Translations under genes and position numbers: made by a program | Assembly: GCA_015680685.1 (NCBI GenBank) | Contig: MNCI01013673.1 | Location: 380,067-444,066, forward strand | Origin: Gnetum montanum | Taxonomy: Eukaryota > Streptophyta > Gnetopsida > Gnetales > Gnetaceae | Reading direction: 5' to 3' | Length of the DNA: 64,000 nucleotides | The notes under the pieces: generated by a model | What the model was told of the DNA's origin: nothing | What the model saw: the letters and a program-made list of their open reading frames with translations, nothing else | Databases searched by the model: none | Shown here: in pieces, positions 60,525-64,000 of the stretch | Layout of the letters: every line of letters begins with the position of its first letter | How positions within the stretch are numbered: the stretch's first letter is position 1

Positions 60525-61730
60525 ATGGAGATGGTTCCCCTTCTTCTTCCCCTTCTTCACATCACTCACCTTCTCCTTCCACATCTGGGTGTAGCCATCA
60601 TGAACACAACGGAGAGGATAAAGGTAGATAAAATAAAAGACCTCGACAAGAAAGTCGAGAGAGAGGACAAGGGCAAGGACGTAGGGAGAGTAGGGAACAA
60701 CATAGACATCACAAGTGTCATGAAAGAAATGATCATGACGAGCCCCTACTCACAACCCAAAGTTAGGATTCCCACAAGGCATTTAAAAGATAGTCAGATC
60801 AAACAATTAGACATGAACAATATCCCACGATTTGAAGGGGGATATAATGCTGATTTGCAAAATCATTTACAGGCATTCCACAATGCCTGTGCCTTTCAGA
60901 ATATAGAAAATGAGTGGCAAAAACATAAGTTATTTCCAAGAACACTCACCAAAGAAGAAGAGAGTTGGTACCAGTCCTTAGAATCAAAAACCATCACGAG
61001 GTGGAGTACGATGCTAGAACTATTCAACAAAAAGTATCAAACGTACTCTAGAGTGTCCAATTTGCATAAGCAAATCCAAGGCTGGAAGCAAGGTACTCAT
61101 GAACCCTTGGATTCTTCCATGGCCCACTACTACACATTGTTACATTATTGCTCGGGCCATGGGTACGCTCAGAGGGATCAACTTCACCACATCATGGATG
61201 GGCTAAGGCATGAAACTAGAAGAACCCTTGGAACTTATGACCGAGGGAGACTCTCACAACTTAGAGCCCATGAAGTACATAGCTTGTTGAAACAGGTAGA
61301 AAAAGAAGAAGGTGAGCTATGAAAAAGGGAAAGTGTGGAAGAGTACAACCATGATCCCTCTCTTTGAAAGAAGGGAGAGAAATTTTGCGATGAAGAGGAT
61401 GAGTCACCAATAAAAGAGTTGGTGAACAGGAAGACCTTACCAATTCAAAATTTGAAAACAGAAATAGCGGCTAAGGTAGATGACGTATGGAGTTCCTTAG
61501 ACTCTAAAATTGAAACTGTCTTAAAAATTGTAGAAGAGTCTAAGGTAGAAAAAAGTAGTGACAAAGATAAGAAAACGTGGAGAGATTTAAGCCTTGCACA
61601 TAACAAGGGTAAGAGGAAAATCACTAACTCCGATGTGGCTGTGGACTTTGACACAGACGATGATGGCGGATGTGAGATCTACCACTATGACCATCCTAAG
61701 AGATGTTGCCCCATCATTTCACATCTATAG
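60525..61730 (+). CDS. gag: gag polyprotein (two stops)
   Basis: Open from an ATG at 60525 to 61322 (265 aa). Core text includes 'IPRFEGGYNADLQNHLQAF' (60820-60880), 'NEWQKHKLFPRTL' (60910-60950), 'ESWYQSLESKTITRWSTM' and 'DGLRHETRRTLG'. These are the usual blocks of a Ty3/gypsy gag. After stops at 61320-61322 and near 61366 the same protein continues at 61419-61730, lysine- and aspartate-rich, ending 'YHYDHPKRCCPI'. Both stops could be recent. The product would form the particle. The ATG may be internal, as coding-like text lies upstream. Confidence 0.8.
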
Positions 61731-61739
61731 GAGTCTGGG

Positions 61740-62740
61740 GTGTATGCGCTTAATCCAAGACTCAACCAATGGCAAACACCCCAAAGGTTACCTTATCCAC
61801 AAGGTAACCCAAGGTAGTTCCACCAACCCTTAACGTATTATCCAAGTGGAACTCCATCATAGCCCATCGGACAGCATCAAAAGTGGCAATACCCATAGTC
61901 ATGGAGGATGCCATTGCTAAAACATTAGTACCCTTACCAGTAGCCTGACCCTTATGGATATTATGTGCAACAGCTAATTTCTCCAAGTGACTCTATGAGT
62001 CACACAACCCCCAACCATCACTACCAAGTTTGGAAGTACTTCAGAAGGACTCCTTCTCCTCTGGGATATACCGCATACCCACATCATCCTCCTAATCCAT
62101 CCGCACCTCTTCCACCACAAGTAGTTCCCATAACACCTCCTACTCCAGTAATGCAAGGGGAACTTGCTTCTCAACCGCAGCAACGTCAAGCTACGAGAGC
62201 TATAAAGATCCAACCTGCTGTTGGTTTTGAAAACTGTAAAAGGAGAAGACCTTTCTTCAAAACCAAAACCCCAGACAAACTCTTGCAACAACAAGAGTTT
62301 GGGCCCATGTACACTCCTCCACCATCTAACACTTCGGAGCACCCTTCAGTCCAACAGAGCGTAACACATACGGTTATGTTAATGCATACCATAACCGACT
62401 GGATTAAGGTAGGCCACCTTCCTAGGAAACTAATTGACCCTAGGAGTTCCTTAATCTATTTACAAATCATCGGAAATAAACCACATAGGGCTCTTGTTGA
62501 CTCAGGTTCCGGAGTCAACTTAATTTCATGAGAGATGTATCACACCTGGAACCTACCCCAAGTTAAGAAGAGAAACATTCAACTAGAGTTGGCAGACCAG
62601 TCCATCACCATTCCCTTGGTGGACGACATCATTACCACTGTGTGTGGTTGGTCTTACCCAGTTGATTTTCTAGTAATTGAAGTGAACAACAACGAAGGGG
62701 AATTCCTAATTATAATGGGAAGGGCATAGCTAAGTACAAT
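61740..62740 (+). pseudogene. Aspartic protease region of the gag-protease element
   Basis: Linker with many prolines and glutamines (61965-62300, open for 188 codons to 62531). The active-site block is DSGSGVNLIS at 62499-62528, with the catalytic aspartate present, and a stop directly after it. The frame resumes with 'IQLELADQSITIPLVDDIIT' (62577-62636) and ends 'NNEGEFLIIMGRA' (62691-62729). The older relative at 20330-21410 has lost the active site; this copy has kept it. Confidence 0.78.
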
Positions 62741-62749
62741 AAACACATG

Positions 62750-63160
62750 GCTTAGGATTCAAAATCTTTCCTTGGAAATCTCTAAGATAAACATTTGTGG
62801 AACAATCGAGAAGAGGAAAGTTCCATGCATCATATACAGTGATTCATTGGGTGATGACACGGAGGAAATGCCTCCATGTAATAGGTGTGCTCTTGAAACT
62901 TTGAAACAAAGATGCCTGTATGTAGCAACCACAAAACTAGTAGTAGACACCTCGTGGTTGATAACTACTTGATGGAGCAACCAAATATGCATGGAACAAA
63001 CTGAGGAGACCAGCCATGCCAACAATGAAGGCATAGACACATTGGAATATGAGCATCGCCCACTTCCATCCCTTAATCTAAGATCATCAATTGGGAGAAG
63101 TTGGAAGCTTTTAAGAAATTCAAATAGGCCCTCATTATTTTGGATCTCTCCCATACAACT
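62750..63160 (+). pseudogene. Post-protease remnant and deletion joint
   Basis: Continues 'IQNLSLEISKINICGTIEKR' and 'VPCIIYSDSLGDD', matching 21340-21430 of the older copy. Similarity to the RT linker fades by about 63120, and at 63155 the text 'agtcatgggggagatgg' matches 24627 of the older copy. About 2.9 kb of pol is missing in between. No short direct repeat at the joint was evident. Confidence 0.65.
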
Positions 63161-64000
63161 CAGTCATGGGGGAGATGGCCACCTATGCTAATCATATGGT
63201 GCCCTCAGTTCTTTTTCAATTTTTTTACGCATTTTTGTTTTACAAATTTCTTTAAATCTTATAATTTTTGTTTTACAACTTTCTTTAACTTTTCTAGTTT
63301 TTTTTTTACAACATTGTTATACTTTTTCCATTTTGTGTGTGTGTGTGTGTGTTCCACCATGTAAGTTTGTCACCCAATAAGTGTTCAGAATGATGGTATG
63401 AACTGTTTTTCATATTGATAATGTTTGGTTTTTACCTTTAAGTCACAATGTTGATACTAAGGTATGTTTCTTTTGATATGGCAGGCAATGAGACCACTTC
63501 ATCCATTCATCCACCAATTTTTATGATCTCTCTGGGCTTGGAATTGTATAGTCCCCTTCTAATAAGAACCTAAACGAATCAATGACTAAGTATTTCTCAA
63601 ACTAAGGAAGGACTCAAGGATTGAAAAAGGTATGAATTTAAAGGAACTTGATGCTTTTGTGTTGGTCATTCTCTTGGATGCTTGGATGTTTTCTTCTTCA
63701 GTTTTCTTGTTGTTCCGATGTTACCCAACTATTGGAAGCTGAGATAATAAAAATAAAAACTCTTTGCATGGTGTGGTTCTCACACATAGAAACACAAAAC
63801 ACAAAAAAAAATAAAACTAAGTGAGAATTCAAAGCACGCTCCTTAGAAGAAATAAATTTGGGCTATAAGCACTAGTTATGGAACTAAAATTGTTCCCTCT
63901 AACTAAGGCCCTTCTTGCTTCCCATTCTCTCCTTTGTTTCATTGGAATGGTGGTGACTCTTGGGGAAGGCATTCTTATTATTCAAGTGGATGGTTTAGCC
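63160..64000 (+). other. 3' non-coding region of the gag-protease element
   Basis: T-rich with 'ttttacaa' repeats, a (TG)n run at 63334-63352, and blocks matching 25270-25520 of the older copy ('ctttgcatggtgtggttc', 'gggctataagcactagttatgg'). No ORF recognised. The window ends before the 3' LTR. Confidence 0.7.

Larger units (their letters stand above)
58709..64000 (+). mobile_element. Athila-family element with gag and protease only (partial)
   Basis: 5' LTR 58709-59739, primer-binding site, leader, gag, protease, then a jump straight into the 3' non-coding region shared with 24600-25520 of the older relative. RT, RNase H and integrase are absent: the joint is near 63120-63160. The 3' LTR lies beyond the window. 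CpG sites are better kept than in the older copy, so it is younger. It resembles non-autonomous gag-bearing LTR elements described in plants. Confidence 0.82.

Noticed and set aside
61974-62342. 122-codon minus-strand frame opposite the gag-protease linker
   Set aside because: It is the shadow of the proline- and glutamine-rich sense frame; no match to the antisense genes of the Tat-like elements.
63334-63352. (TG)n run as a regulatory or Z-DNA element
   Set aside because: Ordinary short microsatellite in a T-rich non-coding stretch.

Overview
The window looks like intergenic DNA from a large-genome vascular plant, perhaps a gymnosperm; the species cannot be named from this sequence and that guess is weak. 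The basis is wall-to-wall, old, nested LTR retrotransposons of plant Ty3/gypsy lineages (Athila-like and Tat-like). Their coding frames are full of TG/CA-type decay and stop codons. I see no convincing host gene, rRNA, tRNA or CRISPR array. The window has a 62-base N gap (52537-52598) and one isolated N (19154).

Layout, left to right. (1) 1-424 is the right end of an LTR of the Athila-like family. (2) 430-29855 is an Athila-like element, sense +, flanked by the 5-bp duplication gctag (425-429 and 29856-29860). Its 5' LTR was split by (3) a complete Tat-like element, 1098-18037, sense +, flanked by ttcat (1093-1097 and 18038-18042). (4) 29861-31700 is a Ty1/copia RT-RNase H remnant with a probable 3' LTR. 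(5) 31750-36400 is AT-rich, non-coding DNA containing a decayed tandem repeat. (6) A LINE with an ORF1, an endonuclease and the start of a reverse transcriptase runs 36430-36737 and resumes 57212-58708. It is split by (7) a second Tat-like element, 36738-57211, sense -, flanked by aaata (36733-36737 and 57212-57216). (8) From 58709 to the window end lies a younger Athila-family element that keeps gag and protease but has lost RT, RNase H and integrase.

The two Tat-like elements are the most interesting part. Both have the order LTR - gag - (protease) - antisense gene - RT - RNase H - second (plant-type) RNase H - integrase - short antisense module - LTR. The antisense gene between protease and RT is large and split by introns. 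In the better copy (43836-48265, +) it has a TATA-like box, an ATG, at least nine exons with canonical GT/AG borders that mostly keep frame, a stop and an AATAAA signal. In the other copy (about 5200-10400, -) exons 2 and 3 align to it protein-to-protein, and exon 2 is 450 nt in both. Arrays of a short motif containing TTAAACTAGC sit at the same three module borders in both elements.

The outer Athila-like element also carries an extra sense ORF with coiled-coil character just before its 3' LTR. Everything coding in the window is broken to some degree; the best preserved frames are the gag of the last element, and exon 2 and the middle of exon 5 of the antisense gene.
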